Assembly: GCF_002156875.1 (NCBI RefSeq)
Contig: NZ_NCSY01000012.1
Coordinates: forward strand, 20,805-84,804
Direction: 5' to 3'
DNA from: Bacillus sp. EAC
GTDB lineage: Bacteria > Bacillota > Bacilli > Bacillales > Bacillaceae_G
DNA length: 64,000 nt
Shown here: positions 10,898 through 19,830 of the stretch, one piece after another
How positions within the stretch are numbered: position 1 is the stretch's first letter
Layout: every line of letters begins with the position of its first letter
The notes under the pieces: model-generated
What the model saw: only the letters and a program-made list of their open reading frames with translations
Told to the model about the DNA's origin: nothing
Database searches by the model: none
Position numbers and translations under genes: made by a program

Positions 10898-11022
10898 TGA
10901 CTTCCTTATTTTATCTTAATAGACTAAAAGGAATAGGTTTATGATTTATCATGTATTATACATTAATGTAATCGGGGTTTTATAATTAAGTTGTAAGAAA
11001 TAAATTAATAGTGGGAACTAAC

Positions 11023-11235
11023 ATGTCTAAAATTCAAACAAAGTTATATATAAATAGCGCGTGGCGCTACAGCTCAAACAGAACTTATTATGATGACGTT
11101 AATCCCTATAATAATGAGGTTATTGTACGTCTAAAGATAGGCAATAAATGAGATGTTCATGAAGCGTATGAAGTAGTAAAAAAAGCTCAAAAAACTTGGG
11201 TGCACAACATATATTATGTTGTGGAAGTATTTTAG
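11023..11235 (+). pseudogene. Remnant of an aldehyde dehydrogenase gene, N-terminal part
   Basis: From the ATG at 11023 the frame reads LYINSAWRYSSNRTYYDDV and NPYNNEV, typical of the first 45 residues of an aldehyde dehydrogenase. After a TGA at 11149-11151 it continues in frame with DVHEAYEVVKKAQKTWV, the next family helix, and ends at a TAG. The catalytic domain is absent. It lies divergent from the LysR remnant. Confidence 0.75.
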
Positions 11236-11472
11236 CTTGAGAAAGGTAAAGTAAGATTGGATACGGTCTTTTTAAAGTTCTACTAGTTAAAAAAACAATC
11301 GGTCATCTTTATTTGAGAAAAAAAGCTGTAATCACCAATAACTATATTAGTATTTTGATAGTTTTATCGCAGGAGCGAGTGCTAAATAAGCTCTTAGTAA
11401 GGGGGGAATTGTAGTTTTATATAGATATTAAGGTGAAGTTATATATTTTCCTCATTTTTTTGGAGTAATTCA
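11236..11472 (+). other. Intergenic stretch after the aldehyde-dehydrogenase fossil
   Basis: No gene or recognisable remnant was found here. The last bases hold the ribosome site of the next gene. Confidence 0.4.
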
Positions 11473-12111
11473 ATGAAAAAATTCATTTATTCTATCATTT
11501 GTTTATCATGGATATGTCTGATGCTCTCTATGAAGCATTTCGGTTTTCTAACATTCGATACGAATCATATTCGTGATGTGGTTAGAAGTTTTGCAGAGTG
11601 GGCGCCATGGATATTCTTTTTATTCTTTTCATTAAGATTATGCTTATTACTTCCAAGCTCTATTTTTGTCATAGCGGGAGGGATGATGTTCCCTCTATGG
11701 CAGAATATTTTGATAAGTATATCGAGCATGGTTATCTCACAAAGTGGAATTTACCTTTTTGGTCGTTTTTTTTCAACTACTGAAATGCTTAATGGACTTC
11801 AAGAGAAACATCCAAAATTGTATAAATCAATTGAAACAAACACAAGTAGATTTTTATTATTAATGAGTTGCAGTCCAGCAACACCAATAGATCTAGCATG
11901 TTTCCTTTCAGCAGCAATGAAAATGCGCTATACGAAATTTCTAAGTTTAATGATTTCTGGATTTACACCACTTGTTATTTTCTATTCATTATTTGGGAGA
12001 ACAATTTTGGACTATCCGTGGTTGTCTGTGATCATAACAGTTTGCTTGTTTGCAAGTTATTATATATACAAGAAAGTTTTTGGGAAGAGCACCAAAAAAG
12101 AAAATGGATAA
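11473..12111 (+). CDS. TVP38/TMEM64-family (VTT domain) membrane protein
   Basis: A 212-residue integral membrane protein with about five hydrophobic segments. The centre, FFLFFSLRLCLLLPSS through SRFLLLMSCSPATPIDL, matches the VTT/SNARE-associated domain shared by TVP38, TMEM64 and DedA proteins, some of which move lipids between leaflets. GGAG before the ATG supports the start. A second VTT protein follows after 95 bases, so the two are probably co-transcribed. Substrate unknown. Confidence 0.78.
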   Translation: MKKFIYSIICLSWICLMLSMKHFGFLTFDTNHIRDVVRSFAEWAPWIFFLFFSLRLCLLLPSSIFVIAGGMMFPLWQNILISISSMVISQSGIYLFGRFFSTTEMLNGLQEKHPKLYKSIETNTSRFLLLMSCSPATPIDLACFLSAAMKMRYTKFLSLMISGFTPLVIFYSLFGRTILDYPWLSVIITVCLFASYYIYKKVFGKSTKKENG

Positions 12112-12206
12112 TATTGGTAATTATTCTAGCTTTAAATTACTATTGATTTAATAGAAACAATCATTAAATATGAATTCACAAATTAAATTTAGAAGGGATA
12201 ACCTAA

Positions 12207-12824
12207 ATGCAATTATATATTGGCGGATGGATATCATTTCATCAATTACAACATTTCGTAAGGGTACATGATAACTTAGGTGTACTTATCGCGTTTCTGA
12301 TTCCATTTGTGGATTCTTTTTTGGGAATTATTCCACTTGGAGCAATATGCGCCGCAAACGTCAACATTTTCGGATTTTGGCCAGGATTTTTATCAACTTA
12401 TGTGGGTAGTGTTTTGGGTACTACTGCAATGTATTTTTTATTAAAAAAGACTGGTGCGAAATGGATTGACCGCTTTATTCCCAAAAAAAAGAAAGAAAAT
12501 TCTTCTGCCATGAGCTGGTTGAATAATAGTGGATTTGGTCCAGTATTCATCTGGTTTTGTATTCCGTTTTGCCCGTCTTTCTTCACTAATATTTTTGCAG
12601 CCGTGTCTAAAATAAGACCGATTCCCTATATATCTGGCTTTGCTATGGGTAAACTTGTTGCATTGTTGCTCATTAGTTACATTGGCCAAGATTTAGATGA
12701 TTTCATTGAAGAACCTTTGGAAACCATTCTAGTTTTGATTGCTATTGTATTTCTTTGGTTTGTTGGTAAAAAAGTTGAAAAGAAAATCTATAAGCGTAGC
12801 ACACTAAATAATGAAGAAAATTAA
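12207..12824 (+). CDS. VTT-domain membrane protein, second copy
   Basis: A 205-residue membrane protein with the VTT/DedA-like core: re-entrant LIAFLIPFVDSFLGIIPLGAI, a second segment around FGPVFIWFCIPFCPSFFTN, and a basic, charged tail. It is of similar size to the preceding VTT protein but not obviously a recent duplicate. AAGGGATAAC precedes the ATG. Role unknown; a lipid-handling or envelope function is inferred from the family. Confidence 0.75.
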   Translation: MQLYIGGWISFHQLQHFVRVHDNLGVLIAFLIPFVDSFLGIIPLGAICAANVNIFGFWPGFLSTYVGSVLGTTAMYFLLKKTGAKWIDRFIPKKKKENSSAMSWLNNSGFGPVFIWFCIPFCPSFFTNIFAAVSKIRPIPYISGFAMGKLVALLLISYIGQDLDDFIEEPLETILVLIAIVFLWFVGKKVEKKIYKRSTLNNEEN

Positions 12825-13088
12825 AAGAAGTTATAAGATCCAGATAGGGACTCTTAATTGCGAAAAGCGTAATGCGATTAGAATACAATATTTTGTTCGA
12901 ACTATTACGTAAGGAAAAACCTGTTTTAATTTTTCTAAATGTACGTGTTCAAAAGTTAGACAAGGGCCAATTGGATTTCGTCATTTCAATGGATGTCATT
13001 TTCTTTTGTTTTACTATAACTTTTGGGATAAACTCTTTTCCTATTCTAGTAATCTATTCACCTAAAAAAATCATAGGGCATACAATAA

Positions 13089-13865
13089 ATGGGCAAAGAT
13101 AATGTATTTGTGAATTTTAAGGATGTGATTAAGATTTATCCATTAATAAATACAAATCCTACAAATAATAGGTACTATTATTCAACTCCCTATTATCAAG
13201 GAGTTTATCCGACTCGGAATAATAATAGTACCAATTACACCATTAAAGTAACTGGTAAAGGCGAAGTATCCGTAAAGCCAGATCAGGCTAAGCTAATTTT
13301 AGGTATTGCAATTGAAGATATGAACGTACAAAATGCTCAACAACAGAATGCAGTTATTTCCAATAAAATCATTGATGCTCTAATGGGCATAGGCATTAAA
13401 CAGGAAGAAATAGAAACGACTTCTTATATTATTGAACGTATTGTAGATTCCCATGATTCACAGCAAGTATTTCGAGGATATCGTGTGAATCATATTATGC
13501 AGGTAACTGTCAAAGATCTTTCTAATGTAGGAAGAGTAATTGATGTTGCAACGGAAAATGGGGCAAATGTTGTAAGGGATGTCACTTTTGAAATATCGAA
13601 TCCTGAACCTTATTATGCAGAGGCATTACAAAAAGCTACTTTGAATGCAAAGTACAATGCGGAAAACATTGCAAATGTATTAGGCTTATCTCTTAATAAT
13701 ATTCCAGTATGGCTAGTCGAAGAAAGTGTTCAATTAGTAAGGCCACAATTCTACTCTAGCCAAATGTCAGGAGTGTCATTAAGTGCACAAACAACTCCTA
13801 TTCATGAAGGACAATTAAAAATAAATGCATCAGTTCAAGCACTATTTAACTACGGAAGTTTTTAA
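13089..13865 (+). CDS. SIMPL-domain (DUF541) protein
   Basis: A 258-residue protein. From about residue 50 it follows the SIMPL/DUF541 pattern: ITVKGKGEVSVKPDQA-like text (seen here as TIKVTGKGEVSVKPDQAKL), GIKQEEIETTSY, RVNHIMQVTV and NGANVVRDVTFEI. Many family members are secreted, but no signal peptide or membrane anchor is visible here; the first 50 residues are Asn/Tyr-rich. The ATG at 13089 has only a loose AGGG upstream, so the true start may lie later. Function not established. Confidence 0.75.
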   Translation: MGKDNVFVNFKDVIKIYPLINTNPTNNRYYYSTPYYQGVYPTRNNNSTNYTIKVTGKGEVSVKPDQAKLILGIAIEDMNVQNAQQQNAVISNKIIDALMGIGIKQEEIETTSYIIERIVDSHDSQQVFRGYRVNHIMQVTVKDLSNVGRVIDVATENGANVVRDVTFEISNPEPYYAEALQKATLNAKYNAENIANVLGLSLNNIPVWLVEESVQLVRPQFYSSQMSGVSLSAQTTPIHEGQLKINASVQALFNYGSF

Positions 13866-14086
13866 TGAAGATTATTTAAAGATAATTTAGATAGAATGCA
13901 TGGCGTAACTAGAATTATGATGATATGATAAATGCCTGTTGTTTCAAAAATGTTGGTAAATATGATTAATATTTTTGGAAAAATAGGCATTCGTTATAAA
14001 AATTAGAAGCTTATCTGCTGTTCAAAGTACTTTTTAGACTATTGGACAGGGGTTTAGTGCAATATCAGATAAAACAGGTGATTTGA

Positions 14087-14794
14087 ATGATACATACTTA
14101 CTTAGGTGAGGAAATTAATTTTGATATTAAGTACAAAAAACGCGCATCAATTAGCATTTATATAGACCTTTACGGAAATGTTGAAGTCCAGGCTCCGAAA
14201 GGAACATCGAGCGGGAGTATTCATCAATTATTAGAGGCAAATTGGGATAGTATTCAACAAAAATTAAAAGAAATGAAAGAGCGAATACAAGGACCACAGG
14301 AGAAAGTCTATGAATATGGTGAGACCTTTCTTTATCTAGGGAACACATTTCCTATTCAGATTTCTGAAGATGTAAATATCAGACAAGACCATGTAACGTT
14401 TGAAAACGAGAAGTTACATATTTATGTGAAGCAACTTGAGGATGATAAAATTAAACAAGCACTAAAACGATTTTATTACCAGCAGTGTAAAGCATTAGTA
14501 GAGAAGAGTATCCAGTCCTATCAGCGAAACTTTAAGGTTAAACCTACTTCGATTCGTATTTCTGATAGTAATCGTAACTGGGGTACTTGTGATTCGAATC
14601 GACAATTAACATTTAATTGGAAGTTGGCAATGGCACCGCAGAAGGTAATTGACTACGTAGTCGTTCATGAAATGTGCCACATGGTCCACATGAATCACGA
14701 TCGTTCATTTTGGAGACTTGTAGGGAAAATAATTCCGGATTATAAGGAAAAAGAAAAGTGGTTAGCCTTATCAAGTTGGAAAATGACTGTTTAG
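14087..14794 (+). CDS. YgjP/SprT-type zinc metalloprotease-like protein
   Basis: A 235-residue protein of the YgjP-like metallopeptidase family (DUF45). The zinc motif is VVHEMCHMVHMNHD, giving HExxH plus a third histidine, and the RISDSNRNWGTCDS segment before it is characteristic. It is preceded by AGGTGAT and stands alone between the SIMPL gene and a repeat. Cytosolic; substrate unknown. Confidence 0.87.
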   Translation: MIHTYLGEEINFDIKYKKRASISIYIDLYGNVEVQAPKGTSSGSIHQLLEANWDSIQQKLKEMKERIQGPQEKVYEYGETFLYLGNTFPIQISEDVNIRQDHVTFENEKLHIYVKQLEDDKIKQALKRFYYQQCKALVEKSIQSYQRNFKVKPTSIRISDSNRNWGTCDSNRQLTFNWKLAMAPQKVIDYVVVHEMCHMVHMNHDRSFWRLVGKIIPDYKEKEKWLALSSWKMTV

Positions 14795-14840
14795 CAAGCG
14801 TTAGGTTAGAGGGATATTTGTTCCGGCAAACAGTAGGAAA

Positions 14841-15036
14841 ATGATTGGAGCGTAATATGCGAGACTCCTGTGGGAGTAGCGTGAAGGTGAACCCCCCCCA
14901 GTGGTCAAAAAGGTAGGCATGCTAATACCACGACGTCCTGTCGTAACGCATGCATGACCCACATCGTGTGGGCCCAAGGAGCCTCACCGCCCGCCCCACA
15001 GAAAGCGAGCATCCTGGAGTGTAAATCTACAAATTT
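14841..15036 (+). repeat. GC-rich Bacillaceae intergenic repeat, copy 1 (long form)
   Basis: It begins ATGATTGGAGCG and ends CATCCTGGAGTGTAAATC. The flanks match copies at 24431-24610 (reverse) and 30797-30932. The centre (about 14910-14980) holds ACCACGACGTCCTGTCGT and CCCACATCGTGTGGG, two small hairpins, shared only with the reverse copy. There is no coding potential. Related sequences occur widely between genes in Bacillaceae. Confidence 0.85.
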
Positions 15037-15054
15037 CCATATTTAATAGATAAC

Positions 15055-15092
15055 AAGATGATCTCTGTATTTGACGGAGGTCATCTTTTATT
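15055..15092 (+). terminator. Terminator after the metalloprotease/repeat unit
   Basis: AAGATGATCTC pairs with GAGGTCATCTT (one G-U pair), followed by TTATTTT. Confidence 0.7.
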
Positions 15093-15105
15093 TTAATTAA
15101 ACAAA

Positions 15106-15146
15106 AAAGCCTATATAGTAGACTTTTTTACCGTCTACTATATAGT
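15106..15146 (-). terminator. Terminator of the permease transcript
   Basis: A perfect 13-bp inverted repeat, CTATATAGTAGAC and GTCTACTATATAG, is followed on the minus strand by GGCTTTTTTG. It lies 30 bases past the stop of the permease gene. Confidence 0.88.
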
Positions 15147-15177
15147 GTGCACTTTAATGAATCTAAATTTTTATATA

Positions 15178-16614
15178 TTAAAGATTTAGATCCCTCTTCT
15201 CAATATTGATACCAATTTTACCTTCTTGAATTTTCGATCGGAAAAGAGTCCAGTAAATCACGATACCGGCAATAAATAGGTAAAGAATGACTTTTGTTGT
15301 TGGTAGAAAATCTTTAGGAAGAGTTAGTATACCTACTTCAAATACTAACCATACAATGGCTAGTATTGTAACTGGTAGTCGCCATTTTCCTAATTTGAAT
15401 CCATCTGTATCCGGTAAAGATTTAATCTTGGTAGCATACGCAACGACAGTAATTAAATAAATAATTGCTGGAAGAGCTGCTGAAGTACCGATTAATAATG
15501 ATAGTTTTCCAAAATAGAATACAGCAATTATGCCTAGTACAGAAACTAATATTATTGCGTTATAAGGAACATTATGTTTCTTATCTACTTTTTTAAATAC
15601 AGTAGATACAAAGAAAACATTGTCTCTTGAAAGAGCGTAAATTAGTCGAGAAGCTGAAGCCATGATAATTAGGCCACAAGCAAATATAGAAACAATAACT
15701 AAGGCAAGGAATACATCTGCTACTGCTGTACCTAATCGAGACTGTAAAATATCTGATATTGGAGAGGCAGAAGCCATAATACTATTAATATCTTTAATTC
15801 CCGACGTAACAACGATTAAGAAAATAAAACCGATAACGCCAGCTAATAACATTGAATAGACAATCGCTTTTGGAACAGTTTTCTTTGCATCAACTGTTTC
15901 TTCTGCCAAATTGGCGGCAGCTTCAAATCCAACCAGAGTATATGAGCCCATTACAACGGCTAATGCAAACGCGGTTAAATAACTTCCATTTTCGCCAACC
16001 TTGTGAGCTGTATAAGTTAATAACGAGAAATCTGCTCCTTTTAAAAATAACACAAAACCTAAAATAAGTATGATACCTATAAATCCAATTACTTCGGTAT
16101 AAACAGCGGAATTATTAATGACCGTTGCTAACCGTACTCCAAATATATTCAATAGTGCTTGAATGACAATTGTGAGAATTACTACAGTTGTCAAAACAGA
16201 GGTTGTACTTTTTATGCCAAATAAATCGAGAAATATTGGTGCCACGCCGTAATCAACAGTTGGCACAACGATAATTAAGTAACATAGTGCAGCCCAACCG
16301 GTAAACCATCCAAATCCGCGATTCGTCAAACGGCTAACCCATTGATATACATAGCCACTTAGTGGGATTTTGCTGGATAGGTCGGCAAAAATCAATGCGA
16401 CTAGCAAGTGACCAACCATTACAAATGGCCATGTCCAAATTCCTGCCGGGCCAGCAGCCCCTAATGCAAGACTATAGGAACTAAAGATTCCTGTTGTAAT
16501 TGAAATAAATGAAAATGCTACTGCAAATGAACTAAAAAATTTCAATGATCGCTGTAACTCTTGTTTGTAGTTAAACGATTGTAAAGCGTCTGAATCAATC
16601 CCCGGTTTGCTCAT
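15178..16614 (-). CDS. APC-family amino acid/amine permease
   Basis: A 478-residue permease with about 12 membrane helices. The first helix region GIFSSYSLALGAAGPAGIWTW and GYVYQWVSRL are typical of the amino acid-choline/GABA branch of the APC superfamily. It is transcribed after the agmatinase-family gene (136 bases away), so agmatine, GABA or a related cationic or amino acid substrate is likely; this is context, not sequence proof. GAGGAGATGATTT precedes the ATG. Expression probably depends on the sigma-54 promoter at 17763-17779 by read-through past the hairpin at 16736. Confidence 0.85.
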   Translation of the reverse strand: MSKPGIDSDALQSFNYKQELQRSLKFFSSFAVAFSFISITTGIFSSYSLALGAAGPAGIWTWPFVMVGHLLVALIFADLSSKIPLSGYVYQWVSRLTNRGFGWFTGWAALCYLIIVVPTVDYGVAPIFLDLFGIKSTTSVLTTVVILTIVIQALLNIFGVRLATVINNSAVYTEVIGFIGIILILGFVLFLKGADFSLLTYTAHKVGENGSYLTAFALAVVMGSYTLVGFEAAANLAEETVDAKKTVPKAIVYSMLLAGVIGFIFLIVVTSGIKDINSIMASASPISDILQSRLGTAVADVFLALVIVSIFACGLIIMASASRLIYALSRDNVFFVSTVFKKVDKKHNVPYNAIILVSVLGIIAVFYFGKLSLLIGTSAALPAIIYLITVVAYATKIKSLPDTDGFKLGKWRLPVTILAIVWLVFEVGILTLPKDFLPTTKVILYLFIAGIVIYWTLFRSKIQEGKIGINIEKRDLNL

Positions 16615-16735
16615 AAATCATCTCCTCAATAATTTGTTTGTTATTTGCTGAATATTCTTATAATTAAACTTGTAGTTAGTCTAATTAGCTTAACTAAAGT
16701 TTTATTATCGATAGGATTTAAGGAGGTGAAGGAAC

Positions 16736-16760
16736 CAACTCCTTAGAAATTAAGGAGTTG
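16736..16760 (-). terminator. Hairpin between agmatinase and permease genes
   Basis: CAACTCCTTA and TAAGGAGTTG form a perfect 10-bp stem whose loop holds the agmatinase stop codon. The downstream minus-strand sequence lacks a good T run, so it may be a partial terminator or RNA-stability element. Confidence 0.5.
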
Positions 16761-17721
16761 ATTGCTTTTGATCCTCATCTTTACTAGCTTCTTTCTTTAT
16801 ATTAAGGGCTACAAGACTAGCAAAATCATGAATAATTGTTGCGGCTAATAGTGAAGTAATTTGCGTAGGATCATATGGAGGTAAAACTTCCACTAGATCA
16901 AAACCTATAAAATTAAAGTCTGTTAAAGAACGAATCATTTGCAGTGTTTCATAACTATTTAAACCACCAACCTCGAGAGTTCCAGTTCCAGGAGCACATG
17001 AGGGATCAACAAAATCAATATCAAAGCTCAAGAAACAAGGGGTATCACCAATCGTTTCCTTTACTTCTTTAATGACATCCTCAATTCCACGAGATTTAAG
17101 TTCAGGTGTAGTAATAACTTTGTATCCTAGGTCAGTACTTGCATCAATATCTCCAGGATGATTTAGCGTACCTCTAATGCCGATTTGAAATACTTTGTCA
17201 TTTTGAAGTAAACCTTCCTCATAAGCGCGAATGAAAGGTGAACCATGCCAATATTTTTCCTCGTAATAAGTGTCCCAAGTATCAGTATGTGAATCAAAAT
17301 GAATTAAAGCTACTGGTCCATAAATTTTTGCAGCGGCACGAAGATTTGCTAATGTAACAGAATGATCTCCACCTAGTCCAATAGGTATAATTCCTTGTTT
17401 CATAAAATCGTATACTGCTTTTTCGATTAGCTCATAACTTCTATGGATGTTATGAGGAATGACAGATACATCTCCAATATCAATTGCATTGCAATCATCA
17501 AAAGGATACACCTTATGAATTGGATGGTATGGAAATAATGTCATTGAAGCTTGACGAATAGCTTGAGGAGCAAAACGAGCTCCAACACGGAAGGATGCAG
17601 CTGTATCAAACGGCATACCAATAATTGCTAGTTTAGTATTTTCGCGTGATGAAGGTAAACGCATAAATGTTCCAGATGTACAAAATTCTGGCTTTACTTC
17701 AGGTGATAATGGATATTGCAT
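16750..17721 (-). CDS. Agmatinase-family ureohydrolase
   Basis: A 323-residue manganese ureohydrolase. Metal ligands lie in GGDHSVTL, HFDSHTDT and SFDIDFVDPSCAPGTG. This family splits a guanidino compound into urea and an amine: agmatine to putrescine, or guanidinobutyrate to GABA. Neighbouring genes for putrescine import and putrescine-to-succinate degradation favour agmatinase, while guanidinobutyrase or guanidinopropionase remains possible because residues around the GTFMRLP start resemble those enzymes. ATGGAGG precedes the ATG. A -24/-12 promoter lies 42 bases upstream, placing it in the sigma-54 set. Confidence 0.85.
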   Translation of the reverse strand: MQYPLSPEVKPEFCTSGTFMRLPSSRENTKLAIIGMPFDTAASFRVGARFAPQAIRQASMTLFPYHPIHKVYPFDDCNAIDIGDVSVIPHNIHRSYELIEKAVYDFMKQGIIPIGLGGDHSVTLANLRAAAKIYGPVALIHFDSHTDTWDTYYEEKYWHGSPFIRAYEEGLLQNDKVFQIGIRGTLNHPGDIDASTDLGYKVITTPELKSRGIEDVIKEVKETIGDTPCFLSFDIDFVDPSCAPGTGTLEVGGLNSYETLQMIRSLTDFNFIGFDLVEVLPPYDPTQITSLLAATIIHDFASLVALNIKKEASKDEDQKQSTP

Positions 17722-17762
17722 GTTTAAATACCTCCATAAAAATTATTTACTCTTTAGATTTA

Positions 17763-17779
17763 TGCAACTTTCATGCCAG
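17763..17779 (-). promoter_or_regulatory. Sigma-54 promoter for the agmatinase-permease operon
   Basis: The minus strand reads CTGGCATGAAAGTTGCA. GG and GC are exactly 12 bp apart, as required at -24/-12, and the ATG is 42 bases downstream. Confidence 0.75.
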
Positions 17780-17853
17780 CTTAAGTAAGAGAGAATAAAT
17801 ATAGATTTCAGTCAGTTTAGTTTGATTGGAATCTATGAGAAGCTGAATAATGT

Positions 17854-17867
17854 ATGCAGGATTGAAT
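17854..17867. promoter_or_regulatory. Candidate upstream activator site in the divergent region
   Basis: ATGCAGGATTGAAT matches 9 of 10 arm positions of ATGCA-N4-TGCAT, which is perfect at 19588 and 24754. It lies between the divergent -24/-12 elements, about 75 and 120 bp from each. Confidence 0.45.
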
Positions 17868-17985
17868 AATTTTTAATCATAATAGAATCAAAATGATATA
17901 AGCAGATTTCTTTGTTTTTCAAGAAAAGTAAAGTTTTAAAGCAATAATCTATTACACACAGAATGTTTTATGACAGATAAAAAAA

Positions 17986-18002
17986 TTGGCATAGAACTTG
18001 CA
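17986..18002 (+). promoter_or_regulatory. Sigma-54 promoter for puuP
   Basis: TTGGCATAGAACTTGCA fits the -24/-12 consensus with correct GG-to-GC spacing. The GTG start of puuP is about 120 bases downstream. Confidence 0.85.
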
Positions 18003-18088
18003 CAGTTAAAACTTGATTTATTTAAATATTCTAAAAAAAGGAGGTTTTGTCGAATAGAAATAAGAAATAGATGTATATAGGGGAATAT

Positions 18089-18102
18089 TGAAAGCGCTTA
18101 AA
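18089..18102 (+). promoter_or_regulatory. CcpA cre site in the puuP leader
   Basis: TGAAAGCGCTTAAA has the TGAAAGCGCT core of catabolite-responsive elements. It lies between the sigma-54 promoter and the start codon, where bound CcpA would act as a roadblock. Confidence 0.6.
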
Positions 18103-18125
18103 CTTGGAAGAAGGGGATATGATAG

Positions 18126-19472
18126 GTGGAAAATAAAACACAATTAAAGAGATCCTTAAAATTATGGCAAGTTGTTATGATGGGGTTAGCCTATATGACT
18201 CCTATGGTTGTCTTTGATACATTTGGTATCGTTTCACATATTACTGACGGTCATGTACCATCAGCATATCTTATAGCCCTAATAGGGATGCTATTTACGG
18301 CAGTAAGTTATGGCAAACTTGTAAGAGTATTTCCTGATGCTGGGTCTGCTTATACATATACCCAGAAAGCAATTAATAGTCATCTAGGTTTTCTTGTCGG
18401 ATGGTCTTCGTTACTTGATTACTTGTTCTTACCAATGGTAAATGCGCTTTTAACTAAAATCTATCTTAACGCACTATTTCCAAATGTCCCAACATGGATT
18501 TGGGTAGTAGTGTTTGTTGGTATAGTGACTTTTCTTAATTTAAGAAGCATAAATATGTTAGCAAATTTTAATACTGTTTTTGTTTTAGTTCAGATTGTCA
18601 TTATGGTAGTGTTTATTATACTTGTTATTCAAGGATTGCATAAAGGAGAGGGGTATGCAGGATTCAGTTTAAAACCTTTCTTTGATACAGGTATGCATTA
18701 TGGAACTTTAATAACAGGGGCAACAGTTCTTTGTTTTTCATTTTTAGGATTTGATGCCGTTTCAACGTTATCCGAAGAAACAATTAATCCAGCCAAAATG
18801 ATACCGAAAGCAATTATTTATACTGCCCTTTGGGGTGGTGTCATCTTTACCGTAACATCATTTTTTATTCAGTTGTATTATCCAGATATATCAAGATTTA
18901 AGCATCCAGATGCGGCATCTCCGGAAATTGCATTATATGTAGGAGGTAAACTTTTTCAATCAATTTTCTTATGTATAACATTTATTAATACGCTTGCTTC
19001 TGGTTTGGCTTCGCATGCAAGTGTTTCACGTTTATTGTATGTTATGGGGCGTGATAATGTCTTTCCAGATAAATGGTTTGGATTGGTGCATTCGAAATGG
19101 AAAACTCCAGTATTTAACGTAATTTTTGTTGGAGTTATATCGCTATCAGCAATATTTTTCGATTTAGTTACAGCTACATCTTTAATAAATTTCGGAGCAT
19201 TAATGGCATTTACTTTTGTCAATCTCTCAGTTATAAACCATTTTTACATTAAAGGGAAAGATCGAACAGTTAAAGGGTTTTTCAATTATCTAATTTTGCC
19301 TGTGATAGGTGCTGGCTCAGTAGCAATTTTATGGTTTAATATCGAGAAAAGTTCTCTCATAATGGGGTCAGTTTGGTTTCTGATTGGTTTAGGATATCTA
19401 GTCTATCTTACAAAGGCATTTCAAATTGCTCCTCCTAAATATGAAGAGGATCAAGTTTTAAACTTATCATAA
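18126..19472 (+). CDS. puuP: Putrescine importer
   Basis: A 448-residue APC permease with 12 predicted helices, closely resembling enterobacterial Puu[21 protein letters not shown] at the start, [34 protein letters not shown] and [13 protein letters not shown]. PuuP brings in putrescine by proton symport as carbon and nitrogen source. The start is GTG, preceded by AAGGGGATA. It has its own -24/-12 promoter and an internal cre site, and lies divergent from the agmatinase gene. Unlike E. coli, the rest of the puu glutamylation pathway is absent; the direct aminotransferase route is encoded at 24.9-30.7 kb. Confidence 0.9.
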   Translation: MENKTQLKRSLKLWQVVMMGLAYMTPMVVFDTFGIVSHITDGHVPSAYLIALIGMLFTAVSYGKLVRVFPDAGSAYTYTQKAINSHLGFLVGWSSLLDYLFLPMVNALLTKIYLNALFPNVPTWIWVVVFVGIVTFLNLRSINMLANFNTVFVLVQIVIMVVFIILVIQGLHKGEGYAGFSLKPFFDTGMHYGTLITGATVLCFSFLGFDAVSTLSEETINPAKMIPKAIIYTALWGGVIFTVTSFFIQLYYPDISRFKHPDAASPEIALYVGGKLFQSIFLCITFINTLASGLASHASVSRLLYVMGRDNVFPDKWFGLVHSKWKTPVFNVIFVGVISLSAIFFDLVTATSLINFGALMAFTFVNLSVINHFYIKGKDRTVKGFFNYLILPVIGAGSVAILWFNIEKSSLIMGSVWFLIGLGYLVYLTKAFQIAPPKYEEDQVLNLS

Positions 19473-19478
19473 CGATTT

Positions 19479-19516
19479 AAAAGACACATTCTACTTTTAG
19501 AAGGTGTCTTTTTTTT
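19479..19516 (+). terminator. Terminator after puuP
   Basis: AAAGACACATTCT pairs with AGAAGGTGTCTTT (one mismatch), followed by T8. Confidence 0.85.
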
Positions 19517-19587
19517 GATTGTATTACTTAAATGAAGGAGACTAAAACTTGATAAAAATGGTGTCATTCAATTTTGAATAAATAACA

Positions 19588-19601
19588 ATGCAATTTTGCA
19601 T
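19588..19601. promoter_or_regulatory. Candidate activator site upstream of glutamate dehydrogenase
   Basis: ATGCAATTTTGCAT is a perfect ATGCA-N4-TGCAT palindrome about 175 bp before the -24 element, a normal enhancer distance for sigma-54 activators. The rest of 19517-19774 is AT-rich with no gene. Confidence 0.5.
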
Positions 19602-19774
19602 AACTAATGCATTTGGTCATATTTACGTTCATTAATCCTTAAACATTGTATTGATTAATAGAAACTTTTTAAATCTAATCTTAAGAGTTTAATATTTATT
19701 AAATAATTTAAAGTATTGATATAGAGCCATTTATCTCATGCTTTTATTAGTTAAGTTTCGGAGGTTAACGATAG

Positions 19775-19791
19775 TTGGCACGAGAATTGCA
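19775..19791 (+). promoter_or_regulatory. Sigma-54 promoter for the glutamate dehydrogenase operon
   Basis: TTGGCACGAGAATTGCA is a near-perfect -24/-12 element, 40 bases before the start codon. Confidence 0.88.
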
Positions 19792-19830
19792 AAATAATTG
19801 ATAACAAAAATAAAATATGAGGTGCTTAAA

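Noticed and set aside
11598..11783. Extra plus-strand frames inside the first VTT gene (also 11868-12146)
   Set aside because: Out-of-frame shadows of the VTT gene with no ribosome sites.
12872..13102. 76-codon frame before the SIMPL gene
   Set aside because: No ribosome site, overlaps the SIMPL start, and the composition is not convincing; treated as noncoding.
14900..14985. CRISPR or tRNA-like element in the hairpin-rich repeat
   Set aside because: Only two small hairpins without regular spacers or a cloverleaf; the same block recurs at 24.5 kb as part of the dispersed repeat.
17722..18125. Guanidine riboswitch before the ureohydrolase or permeases
   Set aside because: Considered because guanidine-linked genes can include ureohydrolases, but none of the conserved guanidine-I motifs was seen; sigma-54 promoters explain the region.
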